A DNA stretch of 64,000 bases. Origin: Demequina aestuarii (GTDB lineage Bacteria; Actinomycetota; Actinomycetes; Actinomycetales; Demequinaceae). Below, piece after piece: positions 27,201 to 35,400 of this stretch. The DNA is taken from contig NZ_BBRD01000001.1 in the NCBI RefSeq assembly GCF_000975095.1, positions 1,259,467 through 1,323,466 on the forward strand, written 5' to 3'. The notes under the pieces were generated by a model. It did no database searches, was not told where the DNA came from, and worked only from the letters and a program-made list of their open reading frames with translations. Within the stretch, counting starts at the first letter, position 1, and every line of letters begins with the position of its first letter. The translations under genes were made by a program, and so were the position numbers.

Positions 27201-27636
27201 CGATCAGCTCGTCCTTGTCCTTCGAGGGCTCGGAGGAGTTGAGCACAGGAACGCCAGCGGCCTTGGCGGCCTTGAGCGCCGCGACCTTGTCTCCCGCCTG
27301 CGCGAGCACCTCTGGCGGCGGGCCGATGAAGGTCACGCCCTCCTGCTCGCAGCGGCGTGCCAGCTCGACGTTCTCGGACAGGAAGCCGTAGCCCGGGTAG
27401 ATCGCGTCAGCACCCGAGTGCTTCGCGACCTTGATCATCTCGTCGATGTCCAGGTACGCCTTGACCGGGTGTCCCTCGTCACCGATCTCGTACGATTCGT
27501 CCGCTTTGACGCGGTGCTCGGACATCCGGTCTTCGTGCGGGAACACCGCGACGGTCTTAGCGCCCAGTTCATAGGCGGCGCGGAAGGCGCGGACAGCGAT
27601 CTCTGCCCGGTTGGCGACGAGGACCTTGGAAAACAT
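24229..27636 (-). CDS. pyc: Pyruvate carboxylase
   Basis: Carboxylates pyruvate to oxaloacetate, the main anaplerotic step, using ATP, bicarbonate and biotin. The 1135-residue single chain has the biotin carboxylase domain (about 1-450, starting FSKVLVANRAEIAVR, with FVKAVAGGGGRGMR and EMNPRIQVEHTVTEE), the carboxyltransferase domain (about 520-800, with TTMRDAHQSLLATR and the metal-binding HLHTHDT), the tetramerisation region and the biotinyl domain with K1101 in EAMKMES. All parts are intact. The ATG is preceded by GAAGGGA. No regulator is fused; the MerR gene upstream runs in the same direction. Confidence 0.96.
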   Translation of the reverse strand: MFSKVLVANRAEIAVRAFRAAYELGAKTVAVFPHEDRMSEHRVKADESYEIGDEGHPVKAYLDIDEMIKVAKHSGADAIYPGYGFLSENVELARRCEQEGVTFIGPPPEVLAQAGDKVAALKAAKAAGVPVLNSSEPSKDKDELIAAADEIGFPIFVKAVAGGGGRGMRRVDKREGLPDALAAAMREADNAFGDPTVFLEQAVLGPRHIEVQILADNEGNIVHLYERDCSVQRRHQKVVEIAPAPNLDPQVREALCADAVKFAESLGYVNAGTVEFLLETEGERAGQHVFIEMNPRIQVEHTVTEEVTDLDIVSAQMRIAAGESLEQIGIRQENVRTNGFAVQTRITTEDPTNGFLPDTGRIVAYRSPGGAGVRLDGATGMAGNTVTGHFDSMLVKLTCRGHDFETATRRASRALAEFRIRGVTSNIRFLRAVIDDPDFRAGGVTTSFIDERPQLLEVPESQERSTKLLSFLGYQTVNRPNGEPADTALHPAVKLPTIDLDAEPPAGTRQQLLELGPEDFARALRDAKQLKLTDTTMRDAHQSLLATRVRTYDLLKSAGHVSRMTPELLSIECWGGATYDVAMRFLSEDPWLRLANLREEVPNVALQMLLRGRNTVGYTPYPDEVAQAFVEEATETGIDIFRIFDALNDVEQMRPAIEAVRATGASVAEATLCYTGNMISPDEDLYTLDYYLKLADQLVEAGAHVLALKDMAGLLRPAAAYTLVSALRERFDLPVHLHTHDTAGGQIGTLLAAAEAGVDAVDVASAAMAGTTSQPPMSALVAALEHTSRDTGISLAAAQDLEPYWEAVRKLYAPFESGLPGPTGRVYRHEIPGGQLSNLRQQAISLGLADRFEQIEDTYAAADRILGRLVKVTPTSKVVGDLALHLVAKGADPADFEQNPDKYDLPDSVIGFLQGELGDPPGGWPEPFRTKALEGRSSSRELAPLSDEDREALAQSGQVRRRKLNHLLFPGPADDFDVAVDKYGDISVIDTFHYLYGLTVGSGEEVNVELDKGVRMIVSLEAIGEPDDHGERTAIFNYNGSIRPVQVRDEAASVDVVQREKADVSKPGEIGSPFSGAVAVTVDEGDQVSAGQTVALIEAMKMESAITTPVAGTVKRIVLDGNETLSGGDLILVVE

Positions 27637-27693
27637 TGACTTCCCTTCGACGGTGGCTTTATCTTGCCAGGTTTGCGGGTGCGCGTCAGCAAG

Positions 27694-27707
27694 GCCGCTG
27701 GAGCGGC
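27694..27707 (-). terminator. Short GC hairpin after the MerR gene
   Basis: GCCGCT-GG-AGCGGC lies 15 bases past the stop of the MerR gene and before pyc. The stem is short, has no T run, and may be a weak terminator only. Confidence 0.3.
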
Positions 27708-27722
27708 AGGAGGCGCGGCTGG

Positions 27723-28298
27723 TCAGCTCGCTGTCGAGCGCTTCGCGCGGCGGTCGGCGAGATCGTCGACCTGGGTGGTGGCCGATGCGGGAGCGTCGCC
27801 CCGGTCCGCGGGAAGAGACGAGAGTGATCCTTCGAGCTCGCGCCAGACCTTGCCCAGGGCGATGCCGAAGACTCCCTGGCCACCCTGGACGAGGTCGATG
27901 ACCTCGTCGTCGGACGTGCATTCGTACACTGAGGCGCCGTCGGACATCAACGTGATGCGGGACAGATCCTCGACGCCCCGCTCGCGGAGAGTGCCCACCG
28001 CAGAACGGATCTGCTGGAGAGAGACTCCCGAGTCGAGCAGGCGCTTGACCACGCGGAGCACCAGGATGTCCCGGAATCCGTAGAGGCGTTGAGTGCCGGA
28101 ACCCGTGGCGGCCTTCACGCTGGGCTCGACGAGCCCCGTGCGGGCCCAGTAGTCCAGCTGCCGGTAGGTGATGCCTGCGGCCTTGCAGGCCGTGGGGCCG
28201 CGATAGCCGGTGTTCTCGTCGAGGTGCGCGAGGCCGTCGTCAAACAGGATGCCCTGGTCGGACACTGAGGTCAGCCCTGGACCATCCTGCTCTGACAT
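27723..28298 (-). CDS. MerR-family transcriptional regulator (Rv1830-like)
   Basis: A 191-residue MerR-type protein. The winged helix spans about residues 28-100 (YRGPTACKAAGITYRQLDYWARTGL in outline, then YGFRDILVLRVVKRLLDSGVSLQQIR). The C-terminal part is short and lacks an obvious metal or drug site. This is the second MerR protein of the conserved garA-ftsR-merR cluster of actinobacteria. AAGGAGAA precedes the ATG. Its targets are unknown; placement directly before pyc is a lead but not evidence. Confidence 0.85.
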   Translation of the reverse strand: MSEQDGPGLTSVSDQGILFDDGLAHLDENTGYRGPTACKAAGITYRQLDYWARTGLVEPSVKAATGSGTQRLYGFRDILVLRVVKRLLDSGVSLQQIRSAVGTLRERGVEDLSRITLMSDGASVYECTSDDEVIDLVQGGQGVFGIALGKVWRELEGSLSSLPADRGDAPASATTQVDDLADRRAKRSTAS

Positions 28299-28401
28299 CG
28301 CTTCTCCTTGTGTGTGAACCCTCGCCACCACGGTAGAGCGGCGGCCCTCGCCGGTCAACGACATCGCCGTCGCGCCGGTGGCGTGTCGCCCCTGTCCTGG
28401 T

Positions 28402-29163
28402 CTATCGGTCGATCTGCTCGTGCACACAAGCGCTGAACACCGCGACCGCGGCGTCGGCACGGGCGCTGACGAGCGCATCGGCCGTGGCATCGTCTCCTCT
28501 GCCGCGCGCCGGCGCCGACGCGGACGCCACGAGCTCCGCCTCCCGGCCGGCGGCACGCACGAGGGCCTTGAGCGATCGGGCATCCCCGCCGGCGGCGAGA
28601 TATGCGCCGCCCGCGACCACCAGCGGCACGCACGCGCGTTCGAACCGGCCAGGAACGCGCCGCTCCACCACATCCTCGGCCTCGAGCACGGCGATGACGG
28701 ACTCCGGGACGCCGGCGGCCTGCGCCAGTTCTCCCGGAGTGAGGTAATGGGCCGTGTCCTCGACGGCGTGCGGCATGACAGCAAGATGCATGCGACCGGA
28801 GTCGAGCGCCGCGAGGCTGTCCGCGATCACGCTGAGCGGACGGAAGTGGTCGCGCTGCTCGCGAAGGACGAACCTCAAGCGTTCGATGTCCGCCGGAGAG
28901 TACTGGCGGTACCCGGAGGCCGTCCGGTGCGGGGACACGAGACCGTTGCTGTCGAGGAAGCGCAGCTTGGACGGCGTCAGGGCGGGGAATTCGTTCCCGA
29001 GCTGCTGGAGCACGTCACTCACGCGGAGCATGGGCTCCCTGGAGAGAGCGTGCGGCCAGTGCCCGCCCACGAGGCGGGGTGCCGACTCGTCAGTCTGCTG
29101 AGCGCGATCGGCAAGGTGCGCTGAGCCGCTGGACGCGGCGTCCACGGCCCTGAGCGCGGTCAT
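28402..29163 (-). CDS. ftsR: MerR-family regulator FtsR
   Basis: A 253-residue MerR-type regulator matching FtsR, which in Corynebacterium activates ftsZ expression. The DNA-binding domain is about residues 45-115 (MLRVSDVLQQLGNEFPALTPSKLRFLDS in outline, then YRQYSPADIERLRFVL). The C-terminal alanine-rich half from about 130 shows a second helix-turn-helix-like segment (LTPGELAQAAGVPES). It follows garA by five bases and is probably co-transcribed with it. The role in cell division is inferred from the orthologue. Confidence 0.85.
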   Translation of the reverse strand: MTALRAVDAASSGSAHLADRAQQTDESAPRLVGGHWPHALSREPMLRVSDVLQQLGNEFPALTPSKLRFLDSNGLVSPHRTASGYRQYSPADIERLRFVLREQRDHFRPLSVIADSLAALDSGRMHLAVMPHAVEDTAHYLTPGELAQAAGVPESVIAVLEAEDVVERRVPGRFERACVPLVVAGGAYLAAGGDARSLKALVRAAGREAELVASASAPARGRGDDATADALVSARADAAVAVFSACVHEQIDR

Positions 29164-29168
29164 TGGTG

Positions 29169-29591
29169 TCAGCTGGCCGTTCCGGGGTAGAAGCTCATGC
29201 GGTACTTGCCGATCTGGACCTCGTCGCCGTCGTGCAGCTCGACCTCGGTCACCGGCTCACGGTTCACGTACGTGCCGTTGAGCGAGCCGGAATCCTTCAC
29301 GAAGAACTTCTTGCCGTCGCGGATGAACTGCACGTGCTCACGGCTCACCGTGACGTCGTCGAGGAAGATGTCCCCGGAGACCGAGCGCCCTGCAGTCGTG
29401 ACGTCCACGTCCAGGAGGAAGCGAGCTCCCTGGTTGGGGCCGTGGTGCACGATCAGGAGCGCGCAGTCCTCATCAAGCGCATCCACCGCGGTCTGGTCCT
29501 GCGGCGAGAGGCGGTGAGGAGCGTGCTCATCCACCGGCATCTGAGCGTCGAGCGACATCGTGCGCTCGACGGGGCTTTCGTCGTACGTCAT
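29169..29591 (-). CDS. garA: FHA-domain regulator, GarA/OdhI-like
   Basis: In mycobacteria and corynebacteria this protein inhibits 2-oxoglutarate dehydrogenase and tunes glutamate metabolism. The FHA domain fills about residues 45-135 of 140, with phosphothreonine-binding GRSVSGDIFLDDVTVSREHV and GSLNGTYVNREPV. The N-terminal tail, which in the known proteins carries the kinase target ETTSVFR, has no such motif here. AAGGTGG precedes the ATG. It leads the garA-ftsR pair. Fold and ancestry are clear; the switch mechanism may differ. Confidence 0.88.
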   Translation of the reverse strand: MTYDESPVERTMSLDAQMPVDEHAPHRLSPQDQTAVDALDEDCALLIVHHGPNQGARFLLDVDVTTAGRSVSGDIFLDDVTVSREHVQFIRDGKKFFVKDSGSLNGTYVNREPVTEVELHDGDEVQIGKYRMSFYPGTAS

Positions 29592-29622
29592 GACGCCACC
29601 TTTCTCACGTTGACCGTCCCCA

Positions 29623-30279
29623 TCATCCTAGGTGCTCTTGGCCGGTGCGGGCGGACGCGCCGATCTCACCGGCGCGTGATCGTTGCGCCACGTCCCGGAC
29701 GTAGGCGATCCCCGATATCCAGTAGAGGCCTGCCGCGGCGCACGCGCCGGTGATCGCGGCGACATGCACGCCGTCCCACCGGTCGTGCGCAAGGAACGCG
29801 AGCGGCAGGAACACGTAGAGCGCTGCGGTCGCCGCCTTGCCGGTGAACGTCACCTGAGGAGTGGACACGTGGTGAGTGCGCCCCACCAGGATGACCGTCG
29901 CCACCATCGCGTCACGGGCGAGCAGCACCGCCACGAGCCACCACGGCACCGCACCGCGCAGGGCGAGCGCGATGACCACGACGATGGTCAGCAGCCTGTC
30001 GGCCGCGGGATCGAGAAGTCGACCCAGCACTGTGACCTGCTGCCATCGGCGCGCGAGAAATCCGTCGAGGAAGTCACTGACGCCCGCGGCGACGAGCGCA
30101 CCCACAGCCCACAGGTCGTAGCCCACCACCAGGAGCCATCCAAAAACTCCGATGAGTCCGATGCGCACCATCGAGATGACGTTCGGCACCGTCCACACCG
30201 CGCTGCTCACTCTGACGGGGAGGTCTCGCGCGGTCGCCTCCGTCGGCGTCATGCTTTCGAGATCGCGCGGCTCCTCCAC
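29623..30279 (-). CDS. CDP-alcohol phosphatidyltransferase
   Basis: Membrane enzyme that transfers a phosphatidyl group from CDP-diacylglycerol to an alcohol. The signature D-x2-D-G-x2-A-R-x8-G-x3-D-x3-D is complete, from DFLDG to DPAAD. About six membrane helices are visible in 218 residues. It could be phosphatidylglycerophosphate synthase-like or cardiolipin synthase-like; the family does not decide. The GTG at 30279 has a TAGACT box seven bases upstream and no ribosome binding site; the ATG at 30252 is the alternative. Confidence 0.85.
   Translation of the reverse strand: MEEPRDLESMTPTEATARDLPVRVSSAVWTVPNVISMVRIGLIGVFGWLLVVGYDLWAVGALVAAGVSDFLDGFLARRWQQVTVLGRLLDPAADRLLTIVVVIALALRGAVPWWLVAVLLARDAMVATVILVGRTHHVSTPQVTFTGKAATAALYVFLPLAFLAHDRWDGVHVAAITGACAAAGLYWISGIAYVRDVAQRSRAGEIGASARTGQEHLG
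29625..29630 (-). promoter_or_regulatory. -10 box TAGGAT for garA
   Basis: Minus-strand TAGGAT lies over the last codons of the phosphatidyltransferase gene and would give a leader of about 27 bases with a ribosome binding site before garA. Confidence 0.4.
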
Positions 30280-30286
30280 GCCCGGG

Positions 30287-30292
30287 AGTCTA
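30287..30292 (-). promoter_or_regulatory. -10 box TAGACT, leaderless phosphatidyltransferase start
   Basis: Minus-strand TAGACT plus seven bases reaches the GTG. The first bases of the box are the stop codon of the small upstream gene. Confidence 0.45.
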
Positions 30293-30442
30293 CTTGGACT
30301 CGTCCTCCGCCGCGATGACCTTGTCGACCGTCTCGGTCGCGATGCGTGTCGCCTCATCGTCAGAGGCACCTCGCGCGAGCTCGCGAGCACGGATCTGTTC
30401 GAACCGGTAGTGACGGGTCTCCGTGGACTTCTGATCCGACAT
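30290..30442 (-). CDS. Small acidic helical protein, 50 residues
   Basis: A 50-residue protein beginning MSDQKSTETRHYRFEQ with a strong ribosome binding site (AAAGGAGA, seven bases before ATG). It is predicted helical and charged, with no membrane segment. The segment GASDDEATRIATETVDK matches the segment GKSTDEAEEIAARTVNK of the next gene upstream, so the two share a motif of about 17 residues. I do not know its function. A role in DNA or RNA binding is only a guess from the neighbour. Confidence 0.72.
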   Translation of the reverse strand: MSDQKSTETRHYRFEQIRARELARGASDDEATRIATETVDKVIAAEDESK

Positions 30443-30514
30443 GTGCGTCTCCTTTCAGGACGGCAGGTAGGGCCTGCACCTCCAGCCTAGGACGCGGGAC
30501 TCGCCTCTGCGAGG

Positions 30515-30841
30515 TCAGCGTTCGAGCGCTTGCTCGAGTTCAGCCTTGGTCATGCTCGAGCGGCCCTTCACGCCCTTGCGCTTGGCCTCCGCGTACAACT
30601 GATCGCGGGTGCGGCCCCGCTCACCGGAATGCGAACGAAGGCCGCCCCGCCTCCCGCTCGAGATGTCGTCGGTCGAAGTGGTCGACGACTGCTCAGACTC
30701 CCCCGCACGTGCCCGCTCCTTGTTCACGGTTCGCGCGGCGATTTCCTCGGCCTCATCCGTGGACTTGCCTGAGTCGATCTGGGACTCCTTGATCTTGACG
30801 TACTGACGTTCGCGCTTGTCGCTCCACGCTCGGGGGGTCAT
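30515..30841 (-). CDS. Small basic protein with SAP/Rho-N-like C-terminus
   Basis: A 108-residue protein of a family often labelled plasmid stabilisation protein in actinobacteria, a label without functional proof. The N-terminal WSDKRERQYVKIKESQID and the TDEAEEIAARTVNKERA motif are followed by a glycine/serine/arginine linker (SSGRRGGLRSHSG) and a C-terminal SAP-like helix pair (TRDQLYAEAKRKGVKGRSSM then TKAELEQALER). Such domains bind nucleic acid. GAGGAGG precedes the ATG. No toxin partner is adjacent. A short CTCGC/GCGAG repeat follows the stop. Confidence 0.75.
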   Translation of the reverse strand: MTPRAWSDKRERQYVKIKESQIDSGKSTDEAEEIAARTVNKERARAGESEQSSTTSTDDISSGRRGGLRSHSGERGRTRDQLYAEAKRKGVKGRSSMTKAELEQALER

Positions 30842-30962
30842 GGCGCTGCCTCCTCGTGATCGGTGCCGACCGTCGTTGTCCGGACGTGTGCGTCAACCGA
30901 GATGCCGATGGCGATGTTCCGTGGATGCGTCGACGTTCTCCCGCAAGAGCAGGCGCGCGAGG

Positions 30963-32387
30963 TCAGATCGTGGCGAACTGCGGCGGCAGGGGTGGCTCGG
31001 CCCTCACCAGGCGCACCGGCTGCAGCGCCCCAGGCCGGACGTCGCCCTCGCATCGGGCGACCACCGGCGGGTCGACGAGCTGGACGGTCCTGTCGTCGAG
31101 CCCCACACCCTCGAACTCGTCACCCACCCGGTTGCGCAGCACCGCCGACTCGACGGCGTCGATGCACCGCCGTTCCACGTCGCCCGCGCGCCTGCTGCCG
31201 GCGGCCGTGTCGTCCGCCGCAGCTGCCAGGCCTGCCCGCGCCCATGCCGGCACCGCGCGTCCGCGTGCCGATGCGAGGGCGGCCTCGGCGGCGTACCGGT
31301 CCACGAGCCTGCGCAGGGGCGCGGTCACGTGGGAATACGGGGCTCCCAGCGCGCCATGCTGGAGCGGATCCGGCAGCGCGGCGCCGTCCGCTGCAAGGTC
31401 GAACGGCATCCAGCTCGCTCCCCTGAAGAGTGCCGTGGCCGCGTCGAGGAAGGCCGCAGTCGCAGGCGCGTCGTAGTCGAGCGACTCCAGCACGTCGGCG
31501 TAGGTCTGATCGGCGGTCCACGCGACGCCCAGGGCCCGAGCCTGAGCGCGGAGGCGGGTGATCGCGCCGTCATCGGCCACCGGCATGGTGCGAAGAACTC
31601 CCGCCCCACCCGCGATCATGAGTGACGCGCCCGCCATTCCAGTCGCGAGGGAGATCTGCGCGTTGTCATCCTCGAGGGGACGACCGGCCTCGAGCCGCAG
31701 CACGAAGCGGTCGCCGAGTGCCTCCACTTCCTGAGAAGGCTTGGGGAGGGTGACGCCGCCTTGGGAGCGCACCATGCCTCGGCGCGCCCGCCCCACCTCA
31801 GCGAAGTGCTCGACCAGGGCGCGTGACTCGTCGTCCGTGGGGCGCACGAGGTCGCGGTATGCGTACTGCCGCTGTGATCGCACCCAGGCACGCTCGAGCG
31901 AGACGCGGTCGATTGAGCCATCCGCCAGGACGTCGAAGGTCCAGACGACGGCCTTGGTGCGTTGACCGGGCAGCAGCGAGGCGTGCGCCTCCGACATCTC
32001 ACGGGGGTGCAGGCCCACGCGGGCGTCGGGACAGTAGACCGTGACGCCGCGCGCGTGCGCCAACCGATCGAGGGCTCCCCCTGGAATCACATGTGCACCG
32101 ACATCCGCGATCGCGTATCGCACGCGATGCCCCGCGCGAAGCCTCTCGAGGTGCACCGCCTGATCGAGGTCTCGCGCACCGGAGGGATCGACCGTGACGA
32201 AGGGCACCTCCGTGGCATCGGCCCGCCCGTCCGCCACGTGGGGTGGGTCGGCCTCCGCCGCGCTGTCGAGGGCCTCTCGCCGCGCCTCCTCCGGCGTGGC
32301 GGCATCGACCCCGGCCTCCGCGCGGATCGCATCGAACAAGGGAATGAGTCGCGCGGCGCCAACGCCGAGCCTCGTGACGGTCCGCAT
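30963..32387 (-). CDS. RNB-domain exoribonuclease (RNase II/R type)
   Basis: A 474-residue 3'-5' exoribonuclease. The RNB catalytic domain begins near residue 60 with TVDPSGARDLDQAVHLE, which carries the metal-binding aspartates, and continues through YCPDARVGLHPREMSE and the late APLRRLVDRYAAE motif. It is shorter than RNase R (about 800): the cold-shock domains at the N-terminus are missing and the S1 domain at the C-terminus is at most vestigial. Similar short forms are common in actinobacteria. The start has a TAGGGT box six bases upstream. Confidence 0.88.
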   Translation of the reverse strand: MRTVTRLGVGAARLIPLFDAIRAEAGVDAATPEEARREALDSAAEADPPHVADGRADATEVPFVTVDPSGARDLDQAVHLERLRAGHRVRYAIADVGAHVIPGGALDRLAHARGVTVYCPDARVGLHPREMSEAHASLLPGQRTKAVVWTFDVLADGSIDRVSLERAWVRSQRQYAYRDLVRPTDDESRALVEHFAEVGRARRGMVRSQGGVTLPKPSQEVEALGDRFVLRLEAGRPLEDDNAQISLATGMAGASLMIAGGAGVLRTMPVADDGAITRLRAQARALGVAWTADQTYADVLESLDYDAPATAAFLDAATALFRGASWMPFDLAADGAALPDPLQHGALGAPYSHVTAPLRRLVDRYAAEAALASARGRAVPAWARAGLAAAADDTAAGSRRAGDVERRCIDAVESAVLRNRVGDEFEGVGLDDRTVQLVDPPVVARCEGDVRPGALQPVRLVRAEPPLPPQFATI

Positions 32388-32393
32388 GGGACC

Positions 32394-32399
32394 ACCCTA
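32394..32399 (-). promoter_or_regulatory. -10 box TAGGGT, leaderless RNase start
   Basis: Minus-strand TAGGGT, six bases, then the ATG of the RNB gene, in the 23-base gap after putA. Confidence 0.5.
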
Positions 32400-32410
32400 C
32401 GGACGCATCG

Positions 32411-35400
32411 TCACGCGTCCCTGGTCCGAACGCCCCGCCGAAGGTCGTGGGCGATCCGCTCCGCTGGCGTGAACGGCGTGCCATAGCGGTGGGTGGTGAG
32501 CGACACCGCCTGCTCACGCAGGAAGGGCACGAGCTCGAGCGCGGGCGCGCCGGTCACGGCGCCGTCGAACACCGCGATGTCCGCGTGGCCGTGCCACGCC
32601 GCATCGACCGCGCCCACCATGCGCACGCGCGCCGCACCGCCGTGCCGCAGGCCCGCGATGGCGGTCGCGCTCGACTCATGGCGCACTGGCACGGCCGCGG
32701 CGTCGAGCGCCTCGGCCAGCTGTCGGGGCAGCGGTTCCGCCGTGCTGACGACGCCGTGCCCTCCAGCCCGGATCATCGCGGCGCAGACCCGGACGAGGTC
32801 GTCGACAGACTCGCCGTCCCACCGCACCACCGCGGAGGTCGGTACGTATCGGAGCACGTTCGCCTCGCACGCGAGGCCCGTCGGATCATGGCCAACGCCG
32901 TACTCCAGCATCCATGCGCGCTCGTCTGCGAGGGCGGCCGCCCGCACCCACGCGTGCTCGGCGGCTCGGATGACCGCCTCGACGCGAGGCTCAAGGTCTC
33001 CCCCAGCTCCGTCGTGAAGGGCTCCGTCGTCAGCCGGAAGGTCGGCGCGGGCCCATCCGGTGAGCGTGCCCACGTAGTGGGGACCGCCCGCCTTCACGGT
33101 GGGGCCCACCACCGAGCGCTTCCAGCCGCCGAAGGGCTGACGCTGAACGATCGCGCCGGTGGTGCCCTTGTTGACGTAGAGGTTGCCCGCCTCGACGCTG
33201 TCGACCCACTGCCGAATCTCGTCCTCGTCGAGAGTGTGGATCCCCGACGTAAGCCCGTAGTCAACCGCGTTCACCAGAGCGATCGCGTGGTCGAGGTCGC
33301 GCGCGCGCATGATCCCCAGCACCGGGCCGAAGCACTCGATGCGGTGGAGGAAGGCCCCCGGCTCCACCCAGCCTCGTACCGCGGGCGTCCACAGCCCGTC
33401 GGCCAGCCGGCGGGGTTCGACCCACCACGTCTCGTCGCCGTCGAGGCGCGTCAGTCCCCTCTCGAGCTTGCCGGTGGGCTCGGCGATCACGGGCCCCATC
33501 TGGGTTCCGGGGTCCGTGGCGTCGCCGACGCGCAGCGACGTGACCGCGTCGCGGAGCTGCCGGTGGAACCGTGGGGACTCGGCGACCGATCCCACGAGCA
33601 CCGCGATGGAGGCCGCGGAGCACTTCTGGCCGGCGTGTCCGAACGCCGATGCCACGAGGTCGCGGACCGCGAGGTCCATATCCGCGCTGGGGGTGATGAT
33701 CATCGCGTTCTTCCCTGACGTCTCCGCATGGAGGTGGAGATCGGGCCGCGCGTCGAGGAACCCTTGCGCCGTGTCGAAGGCGCCCGTGAGGATGACCTGA
33801 TCCACCCGTGGGTCGCCGATCAGGGCGTGTCCCAGTCGTCGAGGATCGATGTCGACGAGGCGGACGAGGTCTGACGGGACTCCCGCCCCGCGCAGCACGT
33901 CGACGAGCACGGCGCTGCATCGGCGCGCCTCCTCGGCGGGCTTCAGGATGACCGCTGAACCCGCCGCGAGGGCCGCCAGAGTCGAGCCCGCAGGGATCGC
34001 GACAGGGAAGTTCCATGGCGGCGTCACGACGGTCAGCGCCCGGGGCATCGGGACGGCGCCGTCCACATTGTGGAGCCCGCGAGCACTCTGCGCGTAGTAG
34101 CGGGCGAAGTCGATGGCCTCCGACACCTCGGGGTCGGCCTGGTCGAGGGTCTTGCCAGCCTCCGAAGCCATCACCTCCACGAGCTCATCGCGTCCGCGTT
34201 CGAGCGCGTCGGCGATGTGGTCGAGAAGGCGCCCGCGGTCGGCGCCGGAGGTGCGTCCCCACCGCTCTCCGCCCGCGTGGACCTCGCCGATGACGGTGGC
34301 GAGCGCATCGCCGTCATCGATGCGAGCGGCGGCGATCGCCTCGACCCCCGCCGAGCTCGAGGCGGCCCGCTCCAGGGTCGTGGTCCCCTGGCGACGGACT
34401 GCCTCGACCGCGGGATCGGCGTCGGGCGCGTTGTGGAAGCCGACCTGGCGTGCGGGAACGGGCCCACCCGCGCGATGCGATGGCGACGGCGCGGTCTGAG
34501 CCGCGAGCTCGCAGGCCGCGCGGAAGGCGCGTTCCTCACGGTCGAAGTCGGCCGGGGACGATGCAAGCGTGGGAAGCCGAGACAGGAAGTTCTGCGGGTT
34601 GGCGACCTCCTCGAGCCGCCGCACCAGGTAGGCCAGCGCCACATCGAAGTCTGCGGGATCGACCACGGGCGTATAGAGCCGCAGGCGCCCCACGTCGCGA
34701 GCGACGGCGGTGGCGACCGGTTCGCCCATGCCGAGCAGCATCTCGAACTGCACGGCGTCGGCGACGCCGCGCTGGGTGGCCTTGTCCCACGCGTGGGCCA
34801 CATCGAAGAGGTTGTGACCGGCGACGCCCACGAGCAGGCTGCTGGTCGACTCCGGGGTGAGGGCGGCGTCGATCATCCGCTTGTAGTGGGCGTCGCTCTC
34901 GACCTTGCTCGACCACGGCGCCAGCGGCCATCCGCGCACCTCGGACTCCACCCGCTCCATCGAGAGGTTCGCGCCCTTGACGATGCGGACTCGCAGCACT
35001 GCTCCCCCAGCCGTGACCCGCTCTTGCGCCAGTCGCTGGACGCGCTCCAGTGCGGCAGTCGACTCTGGCAGATATGCCTGCAGCACGATGCCGGCGGACA
35101 GATCACGCAGGCGGTCGTCCCGCATGAGCCGCTCGAACACGGCGAGAGTGACCTCGAGGTCGCGATACTCCTCCATGTCCAGGTTCACGAAGGTGCCGCC
35201 TGCGTCGCGAGCCGCCTCGTACAGCGGGAACAGCGCCCCGGTGATCTCCTCCACGGCGCCGTCCACGTCCCACGGCGAGTGCGGAGCGGTCGCAGCCGAG
35301 ACCTTGATCGAGACGTAGTCCACATCGGGGTGCTCGATGAGCGCGCGTGTGCGGTCGATGCGACGCTCGGCCTCGCCGCGCCCCAGCACCGCCTCTCCCA

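Noticed and set aside
30515-30841. Toxin-antitoxin module suggested by the plasmid stabilisation label
   Set aside because: The protein looks like a SAP/Rho-N-type nucleic-acid binder, and no toxin gene is adjacent.
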